Shown here in pieces: positions 1 through 9,838 of a stretch of DNA of 64,000 nucleotides (positions are counted from its first letter, which is position 1; every line of letters begins with the position of its first letter). The position numbers and the translations under genes were made by a program. The DNA is from Larix kaempferi (taxonomy: Eukaryota; Streptophyta; Pinopsida; Pinales; Pinaceae), in contig BSBM01000809.1 in NCBI GenBank assembly GCA_027924585.1, positions 885,001 to 949,000 on the forward strand. The letters are read 5' to 3'. The notes under the pieces are model-generated. The model was not told the origin of the DNA and did no database searches. It worked only from the letters and a program-made list of their open reading frames with translations.

Positions 1-2
1 AT

Positions 3-458
3 TATAATCTCTTGCTTGGTCGCAATTGGTTTTACACCATGTAGGCGATAGCCTCTTCAGTCTTCCGCATAGTAAAATTCCCCCACCAAGGACGAATTGT
101 TACTATCGACCAATTAGATTTTTGTACGCCAGACACTACTACTCATCCTGGTGACCATGTTGCTTCCATTGGACAGATGTCAAAACAGTATGAGAGTATA
201 GGGGTTGTCCTTTTGAAAGATTCATCTATCATGGGCATTTTTCCAGTCGTGGACCGCTCTAATCATGTTGCTATGGTGAACATGATCTCCCCAGATATTT
301 CATCCCACTCTAACTATGCTTGGCTTGTACCGAATGAAGCCACAACACACCTGCTTGGAGATATAATGCCTCTCTCACCCATTGAACATATTTACAAGGC
401 TATCCAATCAGCACCGGAGGACCATTTAACCATGGCCTCTCCATCCTGTTCTCTATGA
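3..458 (+). pseudogene. Tat-A retropepsin C-terminal tail and PR-RT linker
   Basis: The frame beginning at base 3 reads through the NLLLGRNW motif that closes the retropepsin fold of plant Ty3/gypsy polyproteins. It continues through a linker to a TGA at 456-458. One in-frame TAG lies at 42-44, within the protease tail. The catalytic DSG is left of the window. The linker resumes in the same frame at 462 and leads into RT, so the stop at the end is a point lesion in what was one pol frame. The linker residues match nothing I recognise. Confidence 0.7.
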
Positions 459-461
459 TGG

Positions 462-1957
462 ATGTCATCTCTACCTGATCTCTTACTTCAGAATTTTCAT
501 TTAGACGAGTCCATCATGGAATTTATGAATGTTGACGACAGTGCGTGGGATGATCTTCACCATAGGTCATCTTTTCTTCCTCCTTTGGAGTACATAGAGG
601 ACAACATCCACACCCTCTTTTCACCAGATATCTACCCGTTCCCTCATTCCCCCATTCTTACATGTATTACGGACACAGAGGGCAACTTGACCAATATTGA
701 TCCAACCACCCCGGTAGACATCTCGGTGAAACCTGGTATAGTGGAACACATTCGCATAGGCCAGAAGTGTTCCCCTGAAGAAATAGCTGCTGGCACAACC
801 TTATTCAAGCAATTTCGAGACGTATTTTCTTGGTCCTATGAGGAGATTCCTGGGATAGACCCCGCGATTGTTTCTCATGAAATAAAAACCTATCCCGACG
901 TCAAACCTGTACGCCAAAAGTTGCGACCGGTACACCCCCGAAAGACTATGGCAATTAAGGCAGAAATTGAAAATCTCTTAAAGGCTGGTTTTATTCATCA
1001 TGTCCCATTGACAGATGGGATCTCGAATGTCATCCCTGTGAACAAAAAAAAGGTACCATTTGCGTCTGTGTCGATTATCGGGACCTTAATCGGGCTTGTC
1101 CAAAAGACAACTACCCGACCCCCTTCATCGACCAGATTATCGACAATTGTGCCGGAAGCGTCATCTTCTCATTTATGGATGGATTTTCTGGTTACAACCA
1201 GATTGAGATCAACCCAGCCGACCAACATAAGACGGCTTTCATCTTCCCGTGGGGAACGTTTGCATACCGCAAACTCCCTTTTGGCCTTAAAAATGCTGGC
1301 GCCACGTTTCAGCGGGCTATGTCGTATGCCTTCCATGACATTAAGGACTTTGTGGAACCTTACCTAGACGATCTCCCTGCTCATTCAAAGCAGCGCGAAT
1401 TCCACATTGATCAGCTGACGGCCATTTTCCTCAGATGCAGACAGTACAATATCCGTCTGAATCCTCATAAGTGTATCTTTTGCGTTGAGTCTGGATGCCT
1501 CGTAGGATTTATCATTTTGAAGAATGGGATCCACATTGATCCCTTAAAGGTGGAGGCCATCATCAACCTGCCACCCCCGACTAATGTGATAGAACTTCAA
1601 AGTCTCCAAGGGAAGGCGACTTATTTACGACGTTTTGTTTGCAATTTCGCGGAGAAGACTCAGGGGTATATGAGACTGCTCAAGAAGGATGTCCCCTTTA
1701 TTTGGGATGACCAAGCTCAAAAATCCTTCAACAGTATCAAACATGCCATTACGCATGCCCCCGTGCTCCAACCACCTAATTATTATCGAGATTATATCTT
1801 ATATCTCGCCGCTTCTGTCACCACTATTGCCGTACAGGAGGATCAAAACGCCCAGGAACATGCAATATACTATGCAAGTAAGTGTCTTGCTGACGCTGAA
1901 ACTAGATATTCACATGTCGAAAAAATTGCATTCGCAACGGTAAAAAAATTGTATTGA
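462..1957 (+). pseudogene. Tat-A reverse transcriptase and partial RNase H
   Basis: This is gypsy pol RT, which copies the genomic RNA into DNA. The first part (462 to about 1,044) carries the plant gypsy lead-in with FSWSYEEIPGID and VRQKLRP. The frame shifts at a run of A near 1,044-1,051 and continues with VDYRDLNRACPKDNYP, MDGFSGYNQI, FGLKNAGATFQR and the catalytic YLDD box near 1,361. An RNase H segment follows (YYASKCLADAETRYSHVEK, from about 1,863) but stops at 1,957 before the full domain is complete. The next bases already encode the integrase N-terminal region, so the RNase H C-terminus and start of integrase appear deleted. The frameshift and deletion make it non-functional. Confidence 0.88.
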
Positions 1958-2950
1958 GGCACAGGATATTTTTGGCCTACTATCTTCAAAGATTGTATTG
2001 AGGCTGCAAAAAAATGTCCTCCTTGCCAACACTTCCATATGAAGAAGCACACCCATCCCGCCCCGTTACACCTGGTTATTGCCGTGGGCCCCTTCGCAAA
2101 ATAGGGCATCAATTTTATGCATTGTAAGCCTACCTCAGTCGGGGGGCATAGTTACATCATTGTAGCTGTGGATTACTTTACAAAGTGGGCCGAAGCTATG
2201 CCTACATACCAAAACGACGGCAAAAACACCGCACTCTTTATGTTCAACCATGTAATAGCGCGGTTTGGAATTCCTCAGGCAATTGTTACCAATCATGGTT
2301 CCCATTTTCAAAACCATATGGTTGATGAACTGAGCGATAGGTTGGGTTTTCACCATGAAAATTCAACACCCTACTACCCGCAGTCTAATGGACAGGTCGA
2401 GGCCATTAACAAGGTCTTGAAAACTATGGTCCAAAGGATGGTAGGGACACATAAGTCCAATTGGCACAACATGCTCTTCTCAACATTATGGGCCTATCAA
2501 ACTTCTATCAAAACCGCCACAGGCTTCAGTCCCTTCCAGTTGGTATATGGATTGGAGGCTGTCCTACCTATAGAGTGCAAAATTTCGTCTCTACAACTCA
2601 CTGCCGAACTTCTTCCTAACACTACTACCGAGGAAGAACGTCTCTTGCACTTAGCAAAACTTGACGAGTCTCACCGAGATGCCACTCTTGCTAATGAATC
2701 ACACAAGAAACGCATCAAAGCCCAATACGACAAGTCAGTCGAACCTCGTATCTTTAATGAGGGTGACCTGGTCCTCACTTATGACCAGAAGCACGACAAA
2801 CTAGGAGCATGAAATTTCAAATCCATGTGGCATGGACCTTACATTGTCAAATGTGTTTTGGAGAAGGGAGCTTACGAGCTTGAATACTAGGACGGAATCT
2901 CTTTGGGTGAACCCCGCAATCGGATTTACCTGAAGAGATATTACGCCTAA
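1958..2950 (+). pseudogene. Tat-A integrase
   Basis: Integrase would insert the cDNA into the genome. The sequence enters inside the N-terminal zinc-binding region (KKCPPCQHFHMK) and has a TAG near 2,102. It then covers the catalytic core and the C-terminal domain with LVLTYDQKHDKLG and the terminal LKRYYA before TAA at 2,948. The first catalytic Asp is present (VAVDYFTKWAEA). The second lies in VTNHGSHF, where VTDNGSxF is usual, so this Asp is lost. The Glu region (NGQVEAINK) is present. Further stops occur at about 2,810 and 2,888. It is a broken gene, closely related to the integrase remnant of Tat-B near 54,000-54,470. Confidence 0.88.
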
Positions 2951-3070
2951 ACTCATCACGCTTAGACTTTCTTGTATATACTGTACATGGCGTGTTTTTT
3001 GTGTTTTTGTGTGTGTTGTGACGCTTTTGTTTTTTAGTGTCTTTAGATCTTGTTTCTGCTCCTTATACCA

Positions 3071-3090
3071 TGTTCTGTCTGCATGTGCAG
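3071..3090 (+). promoter_or_regulatory. Putative 3' splice acceptor before the second RNase H (Tat-A)
   Basis: A pyrimidine-rich stretch ends in GCATGTGCAG, directly followed by an ATG that opens the RNase H frame. Tat-B has GCATGTGTAG in the same place, again directly before the ATG. Conservation in two diverged copies suggests that the RNase H is expressed from a spliced transcript. The matching donor was not located. Confidence 0.45.
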
Positions 3091-3504
3091 ATGGCAACAT
3101 GCTATGGATTCATGGACTGCGCCAGCTGACATATCTGTAACCTTGCTTCGGTAGCTTAGGTACTATATTCCCCAACAGGTGAGCTCATTAGCTCAGGAGG
3201 AAGTTGCCTAGGGTTTGCGACCAACAATGCCGTAGAGTATCAGGCAGTAATCGGAACCCTAGCTAATGCCATTTCCTTGGGTATGAACCACATTGTTGTC
3301 CACATGGATTCTCAATTAGTGGTTTCCCATCTTAATCGGGTTTACGCCATCCGTGATCCCACCTTAATTCATCTCTTCATACGAGTATGTCTCCTGGAAA
3401 GGTCATTTGAATCCGTTCAATACCTACACATTCCACGAGAGTCAAACACAGTTGCTGACTCGATGGCCAACTTCATTTTGGATTGGTACATCACACACAC
3501 ATAA
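3091..3504 (+). pseudogene. Tat-A second RNase H (archaeal-type, aRNH-like) downstream of integrase
   Basis: This is an RNase HI-fold domain separate from the gypsy RNase H next to RT. Acidic motifs expected for the family appear in order: an Asp in GFMD, Glu in ATNNAVEYQAVIG, Asp in VHMDSQLVVSHLN and Asp in SNTVADSMANF. Tat-lineage elements are known for carrying an extra aRNH. The frame starts at ATG 3,091, right after a splice-acceptor-like sequence, and ends at TAA 3,502-3,504. In-frame stops lie at about 3,127 (TGA) and 3,157 (TAG). The TGA is shared with the Tat-B copy. The role would be degrading the RNA of the RNA/DNA hybrid during replication. Confidence 0.75.
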
Positions 3505-3826
3505 TAATCATAATATGTAAAAGCATTCACAACATGTAAATAATGTAATATATAAAAGCAAACATGTAAACAAGATCACATCACTCATCATTTTAAAACA
3601 CATAATCTATAAATCGTGGAGAATGTCTGTATATATATATATCGCTCAAAAGTAGTGCTGGTACAAAATCTGAAGTACGATGGCTTTCAGTGAGTCTCTA
3701 AAAAATCTGAAGCATCATAGCTTTCAGTAGTACAAAATCTGAGGCCTCTAATCTCTCAGTACAAGTATAATAGTGTCATCAGGCCTGACGCCTGACCCGT
3801 ACACCACCCTTAGCATGGACAACATG
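3505..3826. other. Spacer between Tat-A RNase H and the antisense ORF
   Basis: AT-rich noncoding stretch with a short TA run at about 3,630-3,644. A phrase containing AAAATCTGA and TCTCTCAGT/CTTTCAGT recurs between 3,660 and 3,770. It is about the same length as the matching Tat-B spacer (53,219-53,487). No gene seen. Confidence 0.6.
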
Positions 3827-5034
3827 TTATCGCTGAGTGAGGAAGCAATCCACGGTCCTCGCTACCTTGCGGAGTAGGGAATTGAAGCATACGGACGCTC
3901 CAACCCCAAACCTCTGCATAGGTCTTAGTAGGTCATCTATTGCTGGCTCAGGAACCTCCACTGTCAACTGGGATAAGTTCCTGTATACCTCCTCCATCTC
4001 CTCGATGGCAGCATGAGCACCTGGGGGCATAACTGCTTCCCCACCTCTGTCTCTCCTCACCAAGAGAGAAATTCCTACCGACCATACGGGCCCCACATCT
4101 GCACACACATGTTATATACTTGTCAGCACTACATAAAAAAAAATGATAAATATACAAAATTAAAAGTACAAGGGTTTTGTTCTCACCTATGTCACCCCAT
4201 GCTGCACCCTCAAGCAGCACCAAGTCAGGATCCTCTCTGAAATCCGTACCACTGTACGGGAAGTCCTCGACCATGAGTAACTGGCCTTCCAGCCAGCTGA
4301 AGAACTCAAGACCAAAGCTGATGATGGGTCCTCCCCCATGACAAGTTATCACCTCAGCCCATATGAGCATGTGGAGATCTCTAGGCTCCCTGTCATCCAG
4401 TACAACCCGCGGACGTAAGAGAGGGATTCGCTCCAAGAGGAACGATACCACGATCAATCCATAACCAAACTGCTTGAGCTCTCCCCTCCGACACTTGGTC
4501 AGCTGAGCTCAGAGGTTTGCGAGGAGACCCTCTCACCAGTTGAAAACCATGGGGGACATGCAGTCCTCCGCATAAAGCATCTGGGTCCGAGTAGCCGTGT
4601 GTGGGGCTTGGCTACCTGTCGCTCTAGTAATAGTAAGTAATATGGTACGCAGTGGGCATCTCACCACATCCCTGATAAGAATCTTCCTACTGGATGATCG
4701 AGAAGTAGCAATACAATTCTGTGACACCATGTCATCAACTGTGCGGTCACTGGCCTGTGTTCCAGTAAGATGCACAGGTTCTCCTCTCCAGGACAGACCT
4801 ATGAGAAAATAGATGTCCTCAACATCTATTGTGAGGATGTGCTCACCAATCACGAAATATTGTTGGGCCGCTCCCAACTATGGAGCATGTGTGATAGCAA
4901 TGGGATTTGGGATCTCATCCCCTGAATCTCAAAGAACTTGAGTAAACCACAGTTCCTTAAGGCACGCATTGTGGATCATTGGCATCTTGTTCATCTTCTA
5001 TCTCATGTTCTCATTCTCGCCACTCTAAAACCAT
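3827..5034 (-). pseudogene. Tat-A antisense ORF (aORF), two exons, possibly plant-mobile-domain-like
   Basis: This lies opposite to gag-pol, after the second RNase H. The frame can be followed from an ATG at 5,034 (MVLEWRE) to a stop at 3,827, interrupted by several stops. Conserved with the Tat-B copy at 52,003-53,218 are EHILTIDVEDIYFLIGLS, MLYAEDCMSPMVFNW, HMLIWAEVI plus GGGPI, and the C-terminal LLRKVAR. An 88-bp GT-AG intron (4,099-4,186) removes non-coding DNA and joins GDI to DVGP in frame. The pattern around LTIDVEDIYFLIGL recalls the plant mobile domain that plant transposons have captured, but that is inference. Some Tat elements are known to carry 3' antisense ORFs. Function unknown. 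Confidence 0.72.
4099..4186 (-). other. Spliceosomal intron in the Tat-A antisense ORF
   Basis: On the minus strand the intron begins GTGAGA, contains a long T run and ends TGTGTGCAG. Splicing joins GACATAG to ATGTGGGG and keeps the frame. Tat-B has a 90-bp intron at exactly the same codon (52,858-52,947). Confidence 0.75.
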
Positions 5035-7387
5035 GTTGACTAGCAAGTAACCTGCCAAGAAGGACATTTAAACACTATTAGGTCTTGCTTCAACCTTCAC
5101 AAGTCCATTTTTTGGATTCTTTTTGATGTTTGGAATTTGCAACTCCGTTGTCGCACTGTACGTTTACGTATAGTGCAATGTTGTCGTGCTTCACCCATTC
5201 GAGTATTGCGATGACTCAGTCTTGTTGCAGGTCCCGAAAGGGCCAACTGCGACGAGCCGAGAGCACAGTAACCCTCCATGAACTCATCAAAAAACCCAAA
5301 AAATGAACCTAAAAACAAAATCTAATCCACTGGAAAGTTGCTGGATGAAGTTTAGGCCTACCTGATCCGGACGGTTGGTGAAATGGCGGATCGTAGCTCC
5401 TGGAATCGACAAAGGAATTTTTGGCTCCAAATTGGTACTTCTCCACCCAAATTGGCAAATGAAACAATGAAATCTATTTTGGCCCATTTTTCTATTTATA
5501 AATAGAATGGAATATTCCTTTTCAAATATTTTGATGCTCTTAGGCCATTTATCATAGTTTTTTACCGTTCTTGTCATATTTGAGGCTATTTGACACATTT
5601 TCTAGTGTGCAGGAGTTGTAAGTGGTCTTTTGTGTCGTTTCTCAACGGTCATCACTGGTATGAACACTCCCTTGAACGTTTTGTCATTATTTTTGCAATG
5701 GTTAGTCTGTAATTATTGCATGATGATGAGTTTACTCTTCGTTTTTTCTCGTACTCACGGAACTATGAGAACAAGTACCGAGTTATGATTTATCACTTTT
5801 CCGGGCTCGTTAAACTTCCACGGAAAAGGACACCCCCCGGAATCTACTGTTAAGCTCTTTTCAGGCTCTCGAAAAACGAAAAGATTGCCAAGCAAACTTG
5901 TCGCGTTCACGCTTGTTAAAGTATTTGAATGATCGTCTTCCTAGTGATAGTTTACCCCTTTTTCGGACCAGGAGGCACTAATTACAAAAAATGTATACTC
6001 CAGCCAATCATGACTGGAAGAGTCCTCTCCCGCCTTGTTTTACCCTTTTTCGGGTGATGAGGCTAACTTTACGAAAAAGGACTGTTGGAGTCTTCTTTAG
6101 TTCTTTTCAGACTCTCTAAACATGAAATGATGACCGATTTTACCTTCTATGGACTCGTTAAAATTTTCACATTGAAGGGCCCGTCATGGGGCAAACCCCT
6201 CCTATCCCAGGTTCAAAAAATATTTGGGATTGGATTCATCTATGAGATGAGCTATATCGAGCATTTGGTTACCCTCATCAAGCTCGTAAAAAACACATGA
6301 GGCACTCATCATTCATGATGGGGAAAAAGGAAAGTGTTTGTGTTACATACCTTATTAGTGGTAGTATGTAGTCGTTCTTGAACATGGCACTCATTTGCAT
6401 TTGCATACAGCACTTGGGCCATTTGTTTGTCCTCGAGTTCCACTTATTTTCTGAGTATTATTACTCCTTTGAGTCATTCAAAGAAAAGCTTCCATCATCA
6501 GTCGCTTTGAAAATTTGTGTCGCACTCGTCGTGTCAATACTGCCAAGTCATGCCATGCCCATGTTCAAGAATATGTCTATCATTTGTATTCAGTACGCCC
6601 GCCATCACGTCGGTATACTCTGAGTCAGTCTTGCATGTTACTGTACCATCCGATCTACCCTATACATTTTTGTCATGTTTTGTGTCGATTGATGGGGGAT
6701 TCATCATGGCCCTCCTTTGACGGATTCATCCTTGTCGACTCCAACACATCATCCGAGGATTGGATCTAGAAACTAGTCAAGTACCTTGGCCCTGCATGCC
6801 TCAATGGCAGGTTACCTCGCTTTCATCATGAGTTTACATTATTGACTCTTGATTGAAATATTTCATCTTGCGTTCGACTTCAACTCATTTATTCATACTT
6901 GATGATATGTACTATGATACCTTGGGAATCATCGACATCAATGGTGATCTCCCTCGCACTTGTTAACGGTTTACATCAATGGCCAGTAATCAAGTGGTTT
7001 CTACCATGTTCGATGTCAAGACATTTGTAATCACATGGATAGATTCGTATCATTGCGGGTTCAGCTTGAAGACCCTGGGGAGTCATGTTTTACCCAGGTT
7101 GCGATGGAGTTTGTATTGAGTTATATCACACGGATCCACTTTTGTATTGGTCGTGGCTGTGTTATCATCTCATCATGGATCTACGCTTGTGTCTAGTAGC
7201 CATGATTATGTTCAGTCGGTCATTACTACCATGGATCTGCAATGTATTGGTCGAAAACCATGTTGTACTTCATGTGAGATTGTCAGTTTAGAGTCAATTG
7301 TACTGCAACAACGTCCTTTGTCCGACTAGTCTATTTCCATTACTTCTATCAAAGCACTTCAACTGTCTATCTTCAATAGCTTCATGC
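5035..7387 (+). other. Tat-A long 3' noncoding region
   Basis: No coding sequence supported over 2.3 kb. It matches, in opposite orientation, the region 49,644-51,978 of Tat-B (for example the CCCGTCATGGGGCAAACCCC phrase near 6,180 and its counterpart near 50,815). The stretch about 5,690-6,300 holds a diverged reiterated phrase: CTTTTCAG, then CTCT or CTCG, then AAA, alternating with GAAAAAGGA. The open frames here are short and not conserved in Tat-B, so I treat them as chance. Confidence 0.7.
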
Positions 7388-7401
7388 TTTGGGGGGCATT
7401 C
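7388..7401 (+). promoter_or_regulatory. Polypurine tract of Tat-A
   Basis: CTTTGGGGGGCATTC lies directly before the TGTTACACC start of the 3' LTR. Tat-B has the same tract at the same position, which fixes the boundary. The PPT primes plus-strand DNA synthesis. Confidence 0.85.
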
Positions 7402-8303
7402 TGTTACACCCAAAATCTACTCATATGAGATTCAGTGTATACACCCTTGAAGGTACCTGGACTAAGTAATCCTCCTGGGAGGATTTGTACCCATTTGTGC
7501 TCAGTTTTGAAGGGTCGTTGCAGGCTGCACACTAGCAACATGCGACGTCGCACCTTGCTCCATTGCAGGGAGCGACGAAGTCAGTTAGATGGAAAAAATA
7601 GCTTCTTCGAGGTCCATCTCGAAGCTTGCTGACTTGGGACCCTATCCCTGACCTTTTGGAAGAGTTGGCACTCGGTTGCTAAACCTTTGGAGAGATCCTT
7701 TAAGCCTCTCCTACCATCTCTCAACCTATCCTATCCATACCATATCCACTTAGTCCTATATAAGTGAAGTTCACTCCCATCCCAAAGGGAGGAAGGATAT
7801 GGTATCTACATGCTGGTGAAATCACTCTTAGAACATCTCCACTCACCTATTGGAGAACTCATACTTCCTTGGAAGGATTTGGCAATTGGCTTCGTTGGAG
7901 AAGGGCTACAGCATTAAGCCTTGGTTGTGGTTCTATATCTCTATCATGTACTCCTCTATTTGCAGTAATACAAATGATTTCCACCAATATTGTTCGTGTA
8001 TGCAATAATATTGAGTAGTTTACTTGCTTAACTGTTTACTTAGATCTCTTATTGTATAGATGTCTTTTACTGGTTTCTCTTGTTTCTTGTCTTAACAGGT
8101 CTTGCAGCTTGGATCTGATGACCGTGAAATGTGGAGCAACATTCAGGAGAAAATATTGCATAGTGAAAAGGTAAGAAATATAGTACTCGATCCTTGAGTA
8201 GATCTAGGAAATGCATTGGTAGTCTGTTCTATTTGTTCTAGACTTACTTTGAGCTAGGGAGATCCTACTCGCGTCCGCTCGATTGGATTGTCCGATAAAA
8301 ACA
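7402..8303 (+). repeat. Tat-A 3' LTR
   Basis: About 902 bp, from TGTTACACC to ATAAAAACA. It aligns end to end with the Tat-B LTRs read on the minus strand, including the shared TTACTTxCTTAACTG phrase, the GCAGCT...GATCTGA block and the end block TTGTTCTAGA...TCCGCT. A TATA box (CTATATAAG) lies at 7,757-7,764. The 5' partner is outside the window, so the TSD cannot be tested; the bases after the end are ACAAG. Confidence 0.85.
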
Positions 8304-8710
8304 ACAAGTCTTGCCTTGTACCACTTCTTACATCCTTCTTCTTCCTTCAACCTGTAAATCCATTTGTTCGGCAATGCTCTTTTACCAGCAGGAAAATGAA
8401 CCAAATCCCAAGTCTGGTTTCCAACCAATGAGTCCATCTCCTCATTCAAGCCTTGCTCCCACTTCTTTCTAGTTTCCACCTGCATTGCTTCTTCATAACA
8501 TTCTGGTTCACAAGAATTAGTCATCAATAAATAATACATTGAAGGAGAGTATCGTTCAAGGAGTCTACTTAACCTGGTGGATCTTCTTGTAGTTGCAGGA
8601 GTTTCATGTACTTGCTGTTGTTCTTGATTTTCTAGCACATTTGGAACTTCATTTTCTTGAATTTCATCAAACACTGTGTACTCTGTGTTTTCCTTTTCCT
8701 GTTTCTTTCC
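8304..8710 (-). pseudogene. Copia-A reverse transcriptase, N-terminal fragment
   Basis: Carries the copia linker before RT (TRRSTRLSRLLERYSP), then YEEAMQVETRKKWEQGLNEE, the NQTWDLVHFP motif and NKWIYRLKEEEG...KARLVV. This is the finger subdomain of the RT. The frame runs on into Tat-A LTR sequence to about 8,204, but those residues are not copia. No catalytic YVDD is in this piece. Confidence 0.87.
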
Positions 8711-9838
8711 CTACAACTGATCTTTATACATGACCTTTTCATTGAATATGACATCTCTACTTCTAATGATTTTGTGATTTTCATAATTCCATAAGCGATA
8801 ACCAAAATCATCAACCCCATATCCAATAAAGGTACGTTTCTTGGATTTAGCTTCAAGCTTTGTTCTATTTTCTTTATCAATATGGACAAATGCTTTACAA
8901 CCAAACGTTCTCAGAAATGAGTAGTTTACCTTTTTATCTGTCCATGCCTCCTCTGGAATACCACCATCCAAAGCACTTGAAGGTCCTCTGTTTATTAAAT
9001 AAACAACAGTATTTACAACATCCGCCCAAAACTGTAAGGGCAACCCTGCATGCAGTCTCATACACCTTGCATGCTCCATGATCGTTCTGTTCATCCTTTC
9101 AGACACACCATTTTCTTGTGGTGTTCCTGGGACTGTCTTCTCTCTACGAATCCCATGGTATGAACAGTAACTATCAAACTCCTTGCCGCGGTACTCACCT
9201 CCATTATCAAATCTAAGACACTTCAACCGTTTTCATGTCTAATTCTCAACCAAAGATTTCCACTTCTTAAAAGTAGCAAACACATCATATTTCTGTCTAA
9301 TGCAATAAACCCAAGTTTTCCTAGTTGCATCATCAATAAATGTAACATAATAATGAGAGCCACCAAGAGATTGTACCTGAGTTGGTCCCCATACATCTGT
9401 ATGCACAAGCTCTAACTTTTCATTCTTCTTCTGTTTCCCAACCCTGAGCAATCTGACTCTCTTCTATTTTCCATAAACATAGTTCTCACAGAATTCCAAA
9501 CTTACCTGCTTCAAATATGGTAGCAACTTCCTTGAGTGGAGAATCTACATCCCCTTCTCACTCATGTGGCCAAGCCTATGATGCCACAATGTTGTATCTG
9601 TTCCTGTGGAAGCTAAAGAGATAGAATGGTTAGTATTATGAGGACATAAATACAACGTACCTACCCTGTCTCCTTTTGCTATCACCATTGATCCTTTAGT
9701 GATCTTCCACCACTTTTCTCCAAATGTAGATAGACAGCCGCCATCTCCCAACTGCCCTGTTGAGATCATATTTCTTTTCATAGCAGGAATATGCCTAACA
9801 TCTTTTAACAGCCAGTTAGTTCCATTCTTAAATTTTAT
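8711..9838 (-). pseudogene. Copia-A protease end, GAG-pre-integrase and integrase
   Basis: Minus-strand frames in succession: MKRNMISTGQL with the zinc-binding LWHHRLGHMSEKGM (9,545-9,781), ELVHTDVWGP and FIDDATRKTWVY (9,239-9,451), then LRFDNGGEY, TPQENGVSERMNR, FGCKAFVHI and FIGYGVDDFGYRLW (8,711-9,226). The D, D and E of the copia integrase are all recognisable. The pieces are separated by stops or frameshifts near 9,540, 9,460 and 9,230. It would have joined the cDNA to host DNA. Confidence 0.87.

Larger units (their letters stand above)
1..8303 (+). mobile_element. Tat-A: Ty3/gypsy Tat-like LTR retrotransposon, 3' part
   Basis: The 5' LTR, gag and most of the protease lie left of the window. 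In order, the visible part holds the protease tail, RT, partial RNase H, integrase, a second RNase H after integrase, an antisense ORF, a long 3' noncoding region, a PPT and the 3' LTR. The layout (extra RNase H plus a 3' antisense ORF) fits the Tat branch of Ty3/gypsy. A shorter relative, Tat-B, lies in the opposite orientation at 48,645-62,746 and helps define the boundaries. The element ends at ACA (8,303), where the RT gene of Copia-A begins abruptly, so Tat-A is inserted in Copia-A. Many stops and frameshifts make it inactive. The lineage call is from domain order, not a phylogeny. Confidence 0.88.

Noticed and set aside
7435-8018. Open frames in the Tat-A 3' LTR
   Set aside because: Not shared with the Tat-B LTRs; chance frames.
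8099-8170. A 24-codon open stretch flanked by TCTTAACAG and GTAAG, like a host exon
   Set aside because: The same layout aligns with the Tat-B LTR on the minus strand, and the stretch lies inside the Tat-A 3' LTR. It is LTR sequence, not a host gene exon.
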